A stretch of DNA of 5,497 nt from Alistipes sp. (GTDB taxonomy: Bacteria > Bacteroidota > Bacteroidia > Bacteroidales > Rikenellaceae). The translations under genes and the position numbers were made by a program. Below, piece after piece: positions 1 through 5,497 of this stretch. The notes under the pieces are model-generated. The model saw only the letters and a program-made list of their open reading frames with translations. It had not been told where the DNA came from and did not search any database. The first letter of the stretch is position 1, and each line of letters begins with the position of its first letter. The stretch spans positions 1 to 5,497 of the forward strand of contig JAFOYS010000345.1 of assembly GCA_017391435.1 (NCBI GenBank), written 5' to 3'.

Positions 1-22
1 AAAGGGACGGTACTCGGCTGGG

Positions 23-1429
23 CTACTCGCGCTTTTTCAGGCCTCGCTCAGCAGCAAGGGTTTCAAGCATTGCGTGGGCGGCATCGTACTCGTTTGGTAT
101 TTCGCCATCAAGAATTGCATTCTTTATTATCTCCTTTATCTCGCCCAGAACGCTGCACGGCGGCACATCGTACTCGCGCATAATAATGTCGCCCGTAATC
201 GGTGGCTGGAAGTTTCTAACCCTGTCACGCTCTTCAAGATCCTTCATCTTCTCGCGCACCATAGTAAAGTTTTCCAAGAACTTCTTGACCTTCTCCTCAA
301 TGCCCGAGGTGATATCTGCCTCGCAGAGGGTCATCAGCTTCTCAACATCGTCTCCCGCCTCAAAGAGCAATCTACGCACAGCAGAGTCGGTAACAATCTC
401 CTCAGCAAGAATTATTGGTCTCAGATGCAGAAAGACCATCTTCTGCACAAAGCGAAGAGGCTCGCCAAGTGGCAATCCGAGTCTGCGAAATATTGGCTTG
501 ACCATCTTAGAGCCCAGAACCTCGTGGCCGTGGAATGACCATCCGATTTTAGGGTCATAACTCTTACACTGTGGCTTAGCAATATCGTGCAGTACGGCTG
601 CCCAACGAAGGTATAGGTCGTCACTCTTGCGAGCAACATTATCCAGCACCTTTAGTGTATGCTTAAAGTTATCCTTATGTGCGTGATGACCTCGGCGCTC
701 TACACCGCAGAGATTATGCAGCTCTGGGAAGATAATCTCAAGAAGTCCTGTTAGTTCAAGAAGTTCAAAACCTATTGAAGGCACAGGTGAGGCCACTATC
801 TTATTGAGTTCCACAATGATACGCTCCTTAGAGACAATATTTATTCGCTCACGATTACGGCGTATAGCCTCAAAAGTCTCATCCTCAAGCTCAAAGCCAA
901 GCTGGCTGGCAAAGCGTATTCCGCGCATCATTCGCAGAGGGTCATCAGAGAATGTTATATCCGGATCGCAAGGGGTGCGGATAATACAATCCTCAAGGTC
1001 GTACATACCATCAAAAGGGTCAACAAGCTGACCAAAGGTCTGCTCATTAAGTGACCAGGCTAAAGCGTTGATAGTAAAGTCTCTACGGCGCTGATCGTCT
1101 TCAATAGTACCATCCTCAACGTGTGGCTTGCGAGAGTCGGGCGAGTAGGACTCCTTGCGGGCACCGACAAACTCAATCTCAAGGCCATCTGCGTGAAGCA
1201 TTGCCGTACCAAAACGCTTGAATACCACCACATTAGTATTAAGTTCTGCAGCCAGCGCCTCAGCAATTTCAATACCGCTACCCACAACCACAACATCAAT
1301 ATCCGAACATTTACGGTGTAGGTAGTAGTCGCGCACATAGCCTCCGATAACAAAGGCCTTGACTCCTCTCTTGTCGACTATGCGAGATATCCTCTTAAAT
1401 ATGGGCAGTGACAGTGGATTTTTACTCAT
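23..1429 (-). CDS. cca: CCA tRNA nucleotidyltransferase with C-terminal HD domain
   Basis: Class II nucleotidyltransferase of the poly(A) polymerase/Cca family, 468 aa, which adds or repairs the 3'-CCA of tRNA from CTP and ATP in the cytoplasm. Seen in the protein: the head motif GGYVRD (29-34), the metal-binding DID (43-45), the RRRDFTINALA motif (114-124) and the base-templating motif DDPLR (162-166), followed by MMRGIRFASQLGF. A second domain of HD phosphohydrolase type follows, with H257 (FKHTL), H281-D282 (AAVLHDIAKP) and FHGHEVLG (299-306). The length suits a Cca-HD fusion. The ATG at 1429 overlaps the pdxJ stop by 8 bases, and no Shine-Dalgarno sequence is visible, so translation is probably coupled to pdxJ. 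It ends in TAG, with only 22 bases of window beyond it and no visible terminator. Whether it adds all of CCA or only CC or A cannot be read from sequence alone; a complete CCA-adding enzyme is the default. Family assignment is secure. Confidence 0.95.
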   Translation of the reverse strand: MSKNPLSLPIFKRISRIVDKRGVKAFVIGGYVRDYYLHRKCSDIDVVVVGSGIEIAEALAAELNTNVVVFKRFGTAMLHADGLEIEFVGARKESYSPDSRKPHVEDGTIEDDQRRRDFTINALAWSLNEQTFGQLVDPFDGMYDLEDCIIRTPCDPDITFSDDPLRMMRGIRFASQLGFELEDETFEAIRRNRERINIVSKERIIVELNKIVASPVPSIGFELLELTGLLEIIFPELHNLCGVERRGHHAHKDNFKHTLKVLDNVARKSDDLYLRWAAVLHDIAKPQCKSYDPKIGWSFHGHEVLGSKMVKPIFRRLGLPLGEPLRFVQKMVFLHLRPIILAEEIVTDSAVRRLLFEAGDDVEKLMTLCEADITSGIEEKVKKFLENFTMVREKMKDLEERDRVRNFQPPITGDIIMREYDVPPCSVLGEIKEIIKNAILDGEIPNEYDAAHAMLETLAAERGLKKRE

Positions 1430-2141
1430 CTTTCAGACAACGACGATATAGTTGAACGGTATTCTCAAGACCAAAATAGAGAGCATCGCTAATCAGCGCG
1501 TGGCCAATAGAGACCTCATCACACCACGGTATGCAACAGGCAAAATACTCCAAATTTTCGAGCGACAGATCGTGGCCTGCATTGAGTCCAAGACCACACT
1601 CTCGAGCCGCCTGAGCAGCAACAACATAAGGAGCGATAGCCGCCTCACGATCAGCAGCATAGCCACTGGCATAGGCCTCAGTATACAACTCTACGCGATC
1701 TGCACCACACTCCTTCGCACCACGCACCATCTCTGGGTCTGGATCCACGAAGATAGAGACGCGAATGCCATACTGGTGGAACTTATCGCACATCTGCGTC
1801 AAGAACTCACGGTTTTTAACCGTATCCCAACCCGCGTTAGAGGTAATAGCATCCTCAGCATCTGGCACAAGGGTCACCTGCGCAGGAACGACCTTGCAGA
1901 CCAAATCAACAAACGACTCTATAGGATTGCCCTCAATATTGAGCTCGGTAGTGACAACCTCCTTAAGTTCAACAACATCAGAGTATCTAATATGACGAGC
2001 ATCTGGACGAGGGTGAACCGTAATTCCCTGACCTCCAAAACGCTCAATAGCAATTGCAGCATTAACAACATTTGGCATATTACCGCCACGAGAATTGCGA
2101 ATTACTGCAATCTTGTTTATATTTACACTAAGTTTTGTCAT
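1422..2141 (-). CDS. pdxJ: Pyridoxine 5'-phosphate synthase PdxJ
   Basis: Last step of the DXP-dependent vitamin B6 pathway: it condenses 1-deoxy-D-xylulose 5-phosphate with 3-amino-2-oxopropyl phosphate to give pyridoxine 5'-phosphate. It is a cytoplasmic TIM-barrel enzyme, and 239 aa is the usual family length. Visible motifs are the N-terminal VNINKIAVIRNSRGG (6-20), HPRPDARHI (43-51, with H43, R45 and H50 at the catalytic or phosphate-binding positions), LNIEGNP with E70, VELYTE (150-155), GLNAGHDL with H190 (185-192), and SIGHALISDALYFGL (211-225). The loop at 91-107 reads LVPDAEDAITSNAGWDT, unlike the proteobacterial TTEGG form. I chose the ATG at 2141 because the protein then begins MTKLSVNINKIA as in relatives; an in-frame TTG at 2150 would add only three residues. 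It is the first gene of the pdxJ-cca unit and is probably driven by the -7 box at 2173-2180. Confidence 0.96.
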   Translation of the reverse strand: MTKLSVNINKIAVIRNSRGGNMPNVVNAAIAIERFGGQGITVHPRPDARHIRYSDVVELKEVVTTELNIEGNPIESFVDLVCKVVPAQVTLVPDAEDAITSNAGWDTVKNREFLTQMCDKFHQYGIRVSIFVDPDPEMVRGAKECGADRVELYTEAYASGYAADREAAIAPYVVAAQAARECGLGLNAGHDLSLENLEYFACCIPWCDEVSIGHALISDALYFGLENTVQLYRRCLKDE

Positions 2142-2160
2142 AACACCCAAAAAATTTAGT

Positions 2161-2168
2161 TATCTTTG
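2161..2168 (+). promoter_or_regulatory. Bacteroidota-type -7 promoter element for nadK
   Basis: The sequence TATCTTTG matches TAnnTTTG exactly. The inferred transcription start is near 2173-2175, leaving a leader of about 28 nt before the nadK ATG at 2203. A TTTG at 2134-2137 could be the -33 element, but the 23-base gap is a few bases longer than the usual roughly 19-21. It also lies inside the start of pdxJ, so the upstream element is uncertain. Confidence 0.6.
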
Positions 2169-2172
2169 CCCA

Positions 2173-2180
2173 CAAAGTTA
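2173..2180 (-). promoter_or_regulatory. Bacteroidota-type -7 promoter element for pdxJ
   Basis: The minus strand reads TAACTTTG here, an exact match to the TAnnTTTG -7 consensus of Bacteroides sigma-ABfr promoters (established). The inferred transcription start is near 2166-2168, giving a pdxJ leader of about 25 nt. No clear TTTG -33 element lies at the expected distance (about 2200-2204); that stretch is only T-rich on the minus strand. It faces, and is interlocked with, the nadK -7 element. Confidence 0.6.
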
Positions 2181-2202
2181 AACATTTTCTTCAAGAGTAA
2201 AA

Positions 2203-3078
2203 ATGAAAATCATACTTTTTTCGCGTCCTCTAACATTGGCGCACAAAGAGCAGATTGTAGAGATATTTTCAGCAATAAGCCACTATGGCTTTGACTTTGC
2301 CGTAAATAGCGAGGTTTGCCAGCAGATTGAGCTCTTTACAGGCAAAGCAATTAGAGCTGAGCAAATATACGGCCAAAGTGTCGGCGCAACCGACGACGAG
2401 GCGGTTATGGTCTGCTATGGCGGCGACGGAACACTACTTGAGGGTATACACCGCTTGGCAGAGAGTAATATTCCTGTTGTGGGCATCAACTCCGGCAGGT
2501 TGGGCTTTTTATCTCTTGCCCAGAGTAGCGAAATTGACGATGTATTTTCACAAATTGCTTCACGCACACTGCTTATTGAACAGCGAACTCTTGTTGAGGT
2601 TAGCGGTCTGTTAGAGGATTGCAATACAACCATTTACGCCCTTAACGAGGTAGCAGTACAGAGGCTCGGAGCCACTATGATTGCCGTAGATGTTGCTATA
2701 GACAATATGCCTATGCTTACTTGCAATGGTGACGGCATAATCATCTCTACCCCAACGGGTTCTACAGCCTACTCGCTTAGCGCTGGTGGACCTATTGTTG
2801 CCCCTTCGTGCCGCTGTCTTATCCTCACGCCACTATCTCCACACAACCTCACACTGCGCCCTGTTGTGATTCCAGATAGTAGCACAATTACCCTTACAAT
2901 CCGCACCCGCAGCAACGATGCGTCGGTCTCTGTTGATAACCGAACTTTTGCCGTTGCGGACAACAAGAGCATAACCATAAAATTAGCTCAAAAGAGCATC
3001 TCTCTTGCCGTTCCACACAATATTTCGTTCTACGATTCGTTACGAAATAAGTTAATGTGGGGTGTAGATAATCGCTAA
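2203..3078 (+). CDS. nadK: NAD kinase NadK
   Basis: Phosphorylates NAD to NADP with ATP (or polyphosphate in some relatives), setting the cell's NADP pool. It is cytoplasmic; 291 aa is the normal bacterial length. Seen: the ATP-binding and catalytic GGDGT (73-77, D75 the expected catalytic aspartate) within CYGGDGTLLEGIHR; GINSGRLGFL (94-103); the N148-E149 pair; the long NAD-binding stretch around DGIIISTPTGSTAYSLSAGG (177-196); TPLSPHNLTLRPVV (209-222); and SVDNR (243-247), where many relatives have DG. The C-terminus LRNKLMWGVDNR resembles Bacteroidales NadK as I remember it. The ATG at 2203 gives a natural N-terminus (MKIILFSRP) 28-34 nt after the predicted transcription start, without a Shine-Dalgarno sequence. 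It is divergent from pdxJ. Its last codons and stop lie within a hairpin (3062-3097), and uppS starts 63 bases later. The assignment is secure. Confidence 0.96.
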   Translation: MKIILFSRPLTLAHKEQIVEIFSAISHYGFDFAVNSEVCQQIELFTGKAIRAEQIYGQSVGATDDEAVMVCYGGDGTLLEGIHRLAESNIPVVGINSGRLGFLSLAQSSEIDDVFSQIASRTLLIEQRTLVEVSGLLEDCNTTIYALNEVAVQRLGATMIAVDVAIDNMPMLTCNGDGIIISTPTGSTAYSLSAGGPIVAPSCRCLILTPLSPHNLTLRPVVIPDSSTITLTIRTRSNDASVSVDNRTFAVADNKSITIKLAQKSISLAVPHNISFYDSLRNKLMWGVDNR

Positions 3079-3097
3079 AATGTGTGATTATCTGCAC
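3062..3097 (+). other. Stable hairpin spanning the nadK stop codon
   Basis: Bases 3062-3075 (GTGTAGATAATCGC) pair with 3084-3097 (GTGATTATCTGCAC) over 14 positions: 12 Watson-Crick pairs and two G-U wobbles. The 8-base loop (3076-3083) begins with the nadK stop codon TAA. The two G-U pairs would be C-A mismatches in the opposite transcript, so the fold favours the plus-strand RNA. It is followed by AAAAACGCG and not by a U tract, so it is not a standard intrinsic terminator. It may protect the nadK mRNA 3' end, attenuate read-through into uppS, or be chance. Confidence 0.55.
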
Positions 3098-3125
3098 AAA
3101 AACGCGTTATTTCAGAAAAAAGAGT

Positions 3126-3133
3126 TATATTTG
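3126..3133 (+). promoter_or_regulatory. Bacteroidota-type -7 promoter element for uppS-bamA
   Basis: The sequence TATATTTG matches TAnnTTTG exactly and ends 8 bases before the uppS ATG at 3142. With the usual start a few bases after the box, transcription would begin at about 3138-3142, giving a message with almost no leader. No TTTG is visible in the -33 region (about 3101-3107). If inactive, uppS would depend on read-through from nadK. Confidence 0.5.
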
Positions 3134-3141
3134 CGAGTTAT

Positions 3142-3852
3142 ATGGAGAATATAGAACGCATACCTACCCATATTGCCATAATTATGGATGGCAACGGACG
3201 ATGGGCAAAGTCCCTCGGCAAGGAGCGCTATGAGGGTCATATTGAGGGAGTTGACTCTGTTCGTGAGTGCATTAAAGCAGCTCTAAGAAACGGAGTTAAG
3301 TACCTTACTCTCTACGCCTTTTCGACTGAGAACTGGGGTCGTCCTGCTGAGGAGGTTAATGCCCTTATGGAGCTCTTCTGCAAGAGTGTTATGGCAGAGA
3401 CCGCTCAGCTTGTTGAGCAGGGTGTGCGTGTGGTGATGATTGGTCGCAGAGACCGCTTTTCAGAGAGGGTTCGTAGCCACCTTGAGAAGATTGAGAGCCA
3501 GACTGCCAATGGTAAGCAGCTGACACTCGTGTTGGCCTTTGACTACTCATCTCGTGACGAGATAACCTCGGCAGTAAAGAGCATTGCACAGAGGGTTGTC
3601 TCTGGCGAGCTAGCTGTAGAGGATATTTGTGAGCAGAGCATCTCGCAGAGCCTCTACACCGCAGATATTCCCGACCCAGACTTCATTATCCGCACTAGCG
3701 GAGAGTGTCGTCTGAGTAACTTTTTACTTTGGCAGGCAAGTTATGCGGAGATGTACTTCCCGCAGACTATGTGGCCAGATTTTAAACAGGAACAGTTTGA
3801 CAAAGCTTTAGAGGTCTATGCTATGCGTGAGCGTAGGTATGGAAAACTCTAA
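3142..3852 (+). CDS. uppS: Undecaprenyl diphosphate synthase (cis-prenyltransferase) UppS
   Basis: Condenses eight isopentenyl diphosphates onto farnesyl diphosphate in cis to make undecaprenyl diphosphate, the lipid carrier precursor for peptidoglycan, O-antigen and capsule assembly. It is a soluble or membrane-associated homodimer; 236 aa is close to the family norm. Seen: HIAIIMDGNGRW (10-21, with catalytic D16, N18 and R20), GHIEGVDSVR (32-41, H33), YAFSTENWGRP (58-68, with S61, N64, W65 and R67), and RTSGECRLSNFLLWQASYAE (184-203), which holds the diphosphate-binding R184, R190 and S192 and the Mg-binding E203. The segment LAFDYSSRDEI (131-141) departs from the common NYGGR form. The ATG at 3142 is the only plausible start: the frame upstream reaches a TGA at 3085-3087 without another ATG, and the next Met (15) lies inside the catalytic motif. 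bamA starts 13 bases after the stop, so the two are probably one operon. Confidence 0.96.
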   Translation: MENIERIPTHIAIIMDGNGRWAKSLGKERYEGHIEGVDSVRECIKAALRNGVKYLTLYAFSTENWGRPAEEVNALMELFCKSVMAETAQLVEQGVRVVMIGRRDRFSERVRSHLEKIESQTANGKQLTLVLAFDYSSRDEITSAVKSIAQRVVSGELAVEDICEQSISQSLYTADIPDPDFIIRTSGECRLSNFLLWQASYAEMYFPQTMWPDFKQEQFDKALEVYAMRERRYGKL

Positions 3853-3859
3853 GGGAGAG
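3852..3859 (+). promoter_or_regulatory. Shine-Dalgarno-like site for bamA
   Basis: The sequence AGGGAGAG lies 6 bases before the first bamA ATG (3866) and 9 before the second (3869). It overlaps the last base of the uppS stop codon. It is the clearest ribosome-binding signal in the window; cca and nadK lack one and uppS has almost no room for one. The tandem ATG ATG means translation may start at either codon. Confidence 0.5.
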
Positions 3860-3865
3860 ACATAT

Positions 3866-5497
3866 ATGATGAACAACATTTTGAAATATCTAATCCTTAC
3901 AGTGCTGGCTCTGACAACACTCACCGTCTCAGCGCAGCAGAGTGCTAAAGAGAGCCGCAGCGAACGCAAGCAGGCAAGAGTAGAGCTACGCGAGGCTCTA
4001 CGCAATTCCAAACCAAAGACAGCTACCAAGCAGAGTGGCCCTATAACTATTGCTGAGAATCCAGATGATGGCTTTGTAATGCCTGATAGCGCAGCTTTCC
4101 TTGACAGCAAGCAGCAGAGACTCTACCACATTCGCAAGGTAAACATCCACGGTGTGAAGTATCTCAACCACGACATTCTCCGCTCTGCATCGGGTCTTGT
4201 ACCGGGTGACTCTGTATATCTCCCTGGTCCATTTATCCAGAATGCAGCAAACAGACTCTGGATGCAGCGCTACTTTGAGGATATTCAGATTGGTGCCACC
4301 ATTGAGGGTGACAGTCTTGACCTTGAGGTTATGCTAACAGAGCGTCCACGAGTAATGAACTGGAAGATTGCCGGTGTACCAAAGAGCAAGAGTGCCGACC
4401 TTATCAACGAGCTCAAGCTCAAGCGCGGTCACGAGCTTTCAGACTATGTTATTGACAAGAACTCTAAGCTTATCAAGAAGCACTTCTCTGACAAGGGTTT
4501 CCGCAACTGTGAGGTTACTGCCACATATGAGAACGACTCTGTAATCAAGCAGGGTGTCAATGTTACCTTCCACGTGACAAAGAATCCTCGTGTGCGTATC
4601 GGCGCCATAACTTTTGAGGGCAACAACAACTTTGAGGGCAAGCGTCTTGAGCGCACCTTTAAGAAGACACACCGCGTAAGTATCAAGTTCTGGCAGGCAA
4701 CAAAGCTGCTTGAGCCTGATTATGAGGAGGATAAGGATCTGCTTATTGACTTCTACAACTCAAAGGGTTTCCGCAATGCTCATATCCTTTCTGACTCTAT
4801 CTACCGAATTGACGACAAGCGAATCGGTATCCATATTAAGCTTAACGAGGGTAACAAGTACTATATCCGCAATGTAAATTGGGTAGGAAACTCTCGCTAC
4901 GAGACTGAGCACCTTGACAAACTGCTCGCTGTAAAGAAGGGTGATGTATACGACAAGAAGTCAATCCACAAGCGACTTGGAATTGGCAAGGAGGCCAATC
5001 CAGACGATATGTCTATCTCAAGTCTCTATCAGAATGAAGGTTATCTGGTTTCACAGATTGAGCCAGCCGAGATTGTTGTAGGCGCAGACTCTCTTGATCT
5101 TGAGTTGCGAGTTTTTGAGGGTAAGCAGTTTACTATCAACAATGTGGGCATCTCAGGTAATATGCGTGTAAACGACGAGGTTATCCGTCGTGAGCTCTAC
5201 ACCCGTCCAGGTGAGCTTTATAACCGCGCACTGCTTATGCAGACCATCCGTACCCTTGCAGGTATGCAGCACTTTAACGAGGAGGCTATTATGCCAGATA
5301 TCAAGTTAGTTCAGGGCGCATCAGATCTTGTAGATGTCAACTGGCCACTTGAGGAGAAGGCCTCTGACCAGTTCAACATCGCAGCTGGTTGGGGTTCTGG
5401 AACCTTCGTAGGTTCTGTGGGTATTACCCTTAACAACCTCTCAGTACGCAACTTCTTCAATAAGGGTGCGTGGAGACCATACCCTATGGGTCAGAAT
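3866..5497 (+). CDS. bamA: Outer-membrane assembly factor BamA (5' part, truncated by the window end)
   Basis: An open frame of 544 codons runs off the window without a stop. BamA is the Omp85-family core of the BAM complex, which folds beta-barrel proteins into the outer membrane. Order of parts: a Sec signal peptide (1-23, hydrophobic LILTVLALTTLTV, likely cleavage VSA|QQ); a polar, charged linker (24-88); five POTRA domains by their spacing (about 89-161, 162-241, 242-330, 331-419, 420-499); then the start of the barrel at about 500 (SDQFNIAAGWGSGTFVGSVG, then NNLSVRNFFNKGAWRPYP). GKGFRN-like turns recur in the POTRA units, for example KGFRN at 210-214 and 300-304. The barrel and the conserved L6 loop are beyond the window; Bacteroidota homologues are roughly 850-900 aa. 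AAG and GAG strongly outnumber AAA and GAA, more than in nadK, which suits high expression. A second Met follows the first directly. It follows uppS by 13 bases, as is common in Bacteroidota. TamA or another Omp85 protein is less likely, given five POTRAs and this neighbour. Confidence 0.93.
   Translation, partial: MMNNILKYLILTVLALTTLTVSAQQSAKESRSERKQARVELREALRNSKPKTATKQSGPITIAENPDDGFVMPDSAAFLDSKQQRLYHIRKVNIHGVKYLNHDILRSASGLVPGDSVYLPGPFIQNAANRLWMQRYFEDIQIGATIEGDSLDLEVMLTERPRVMNWKIAGVPKSKSADLINELKLKRGHELSDYVIDKNSKLIKKHFSDKGFRNCEVTATYENDSVIKQGVNVTFHVTKNPRVRIGAITFEGNNNFEGKRLERTFKKTHRVSIKFWQATKLLEPDYEEDKDLLIDFYNSKGFRNAHILSDSIYRIDDKRIGIHIKLNEGNKYYIRNVNWVGNSRYETEHLDKLLAVKKGDVYDKKSIHKRLGIGKEANPDDMSISSLYQNEGYLVSQIEPAEIVVGADSLDLELRVFEGKQFTINNVGISGNMRVNDEVIRRELYTRPGELYNRALLMQTIRTLAGMQHFNEEAIMPDIKLVQGASDLVDVNWPLEEKASDQFNIAAGWGSGTFVGSVGITLNNLSVRNFFNKGAWRPYPMGQN
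4493..4776 (+). repeat. 14-base direct repeat within bamA (POTRA 2 and 3)
   Basis: AAGGGTTTCCGCAA occurs at 4493-4506 and at 4763-4776, exactly 270 bases (90 codons) apart and in the same frame. It encodes KGFRN at residues 210-214 and 300-304, the same structural position of successive POTRA domains. This is best explained by POTRA homology plus similar codon choice, not by a mobile or regulatory repeat. Confidence 0.7.

Larger units (their letters stand above)
2161..2180. repeat. Imperfect palindrome joining the two divergent -7 boxes
   Basis: The arms TATCTTTG (2161-2168) and CAAAGTTA (2173-2180) are inverted copies with one mismatch, separated by CCCA. The inner 5-bp arms CTTTG/CAAAG are perfect. 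The symmetry arises because each arm is a TAnnTTTG box for one direction of transcription. The site could also be recognised by a dimeric regulator, but nothing in the sequence shows that. Confidence 0.6.

Noticed and set aside
1..22. Possible terminator downstream of cca
   Set aside because: The 22 bases show no hairpin with a U tract on the minus strand, and the sequence ends too soon to judge.
74..560. Plus-strand open frames of 154 and 124 codons opposite cca
   Set aside because: Antisense to a gene with all catalytic motifs intact; the two overlap each other and neither resembles a known family.
2142..2150. TTG start that would extend PdxJ by three residues (MGVM)
   Set aside because: The ATG at 2141 gives the family N-terminus MTKLSVNINKIA; the TTG would only add unconserved residues and shorten an already short leader.
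1452..2159. Open frame of 235 codons on the plus strand opposite pdxJ
   Set aside because: It lies wholly antisense to the secure pdxJ gene, its protein has no recognisable motif, and its composition is what antisense reading of pdxJ would give.
2164..2177. CTTTG-CCCA-CAAAG as a terminator hairpin
   Set aside because: The stem has only 5 AT-rich pairs, has no U tract, and sits between two divergent genes where no transcript should end. The symmetry is explained by the two -7 boxes.
3808..4110. Minus-strand open frame of 100 codons across the uppS-bamA junction
   Set aside because: It is antisense to the end of uppS and the start of bamA, and has no recognisable domain or promoter.
4439..4686. 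Two overlapping minus-strand open frames of 77-80 codons inside bamA
   Set aside because: They are antisense to the POTRA region of bamA, with no motif or start signal. They are shadows of a biased coding sequence.

Overview
The window is a stretch of core chromosome from a member of the Bacteroidota, most probably a Bacteroidales species. The evidence is: AT-rich promoter elements of the TAnnTTTG type in front of pdxJ, nadK and uppS (the Bacteroides-type -7 box); the pair uppS-bamA without the cdsA-dxr-rseP genes that separate them in proteobacteria; a PdxJ active-site loop of the kind I remember from Bacteroidales; and little Shine-Dalgarno signal before most genes. The genus cannot be fixed from the sequence.

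Layout. On the minus strand lies a two-gene unit, pdxJ (2141 down to 1422) and then cca (1429 down to 23). The two genes overlap by 8 bases in the string ATGAGTAA. On the plus strand follow nadK (2203-3078), uppS (3142-3852) and bamA (from 3866, cut off by the window end at 5497 after 544 codons). The two units diverge from a 61-bp spacer (2142-2202) in which the two -7 boxes face each other as an imperfect palindrome. A second short spacer (3079-3141) holds the 3' arm of a 14-bp hairpin that carries the nadK stop codon in its loop, followed by a -7 box so close to the uppS ATG that the message would be nearly leaderless. A purine-rich ribosome site sits in the 13-bp gap between uppS and bamA. 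No stretch over 300 bases lacks a gene.

Function. All five genes are housekeeping: pyridoxine phosphate synthesis (PdxJ), tRNA 3'-CCA maturation (Cca), NADP formation (NadK), undecaprenyl carrier lipid for peptidoglycan and surface glycans (UppS), and outer-membrane protein insertion (BamA). uppS and bamA form an envelope-biogenesis pair and are probably co-transcribed. nadK may be transcribed with them or be separated from them by the hairpin.

I found no mobile element, CRISPR array, tRNA, rRNA, defence system or undescribed protein system. The points worth a second look are small: the promoter architecture, the hairpin, the near-leaderless uppS start and a few family-level sequence variants.
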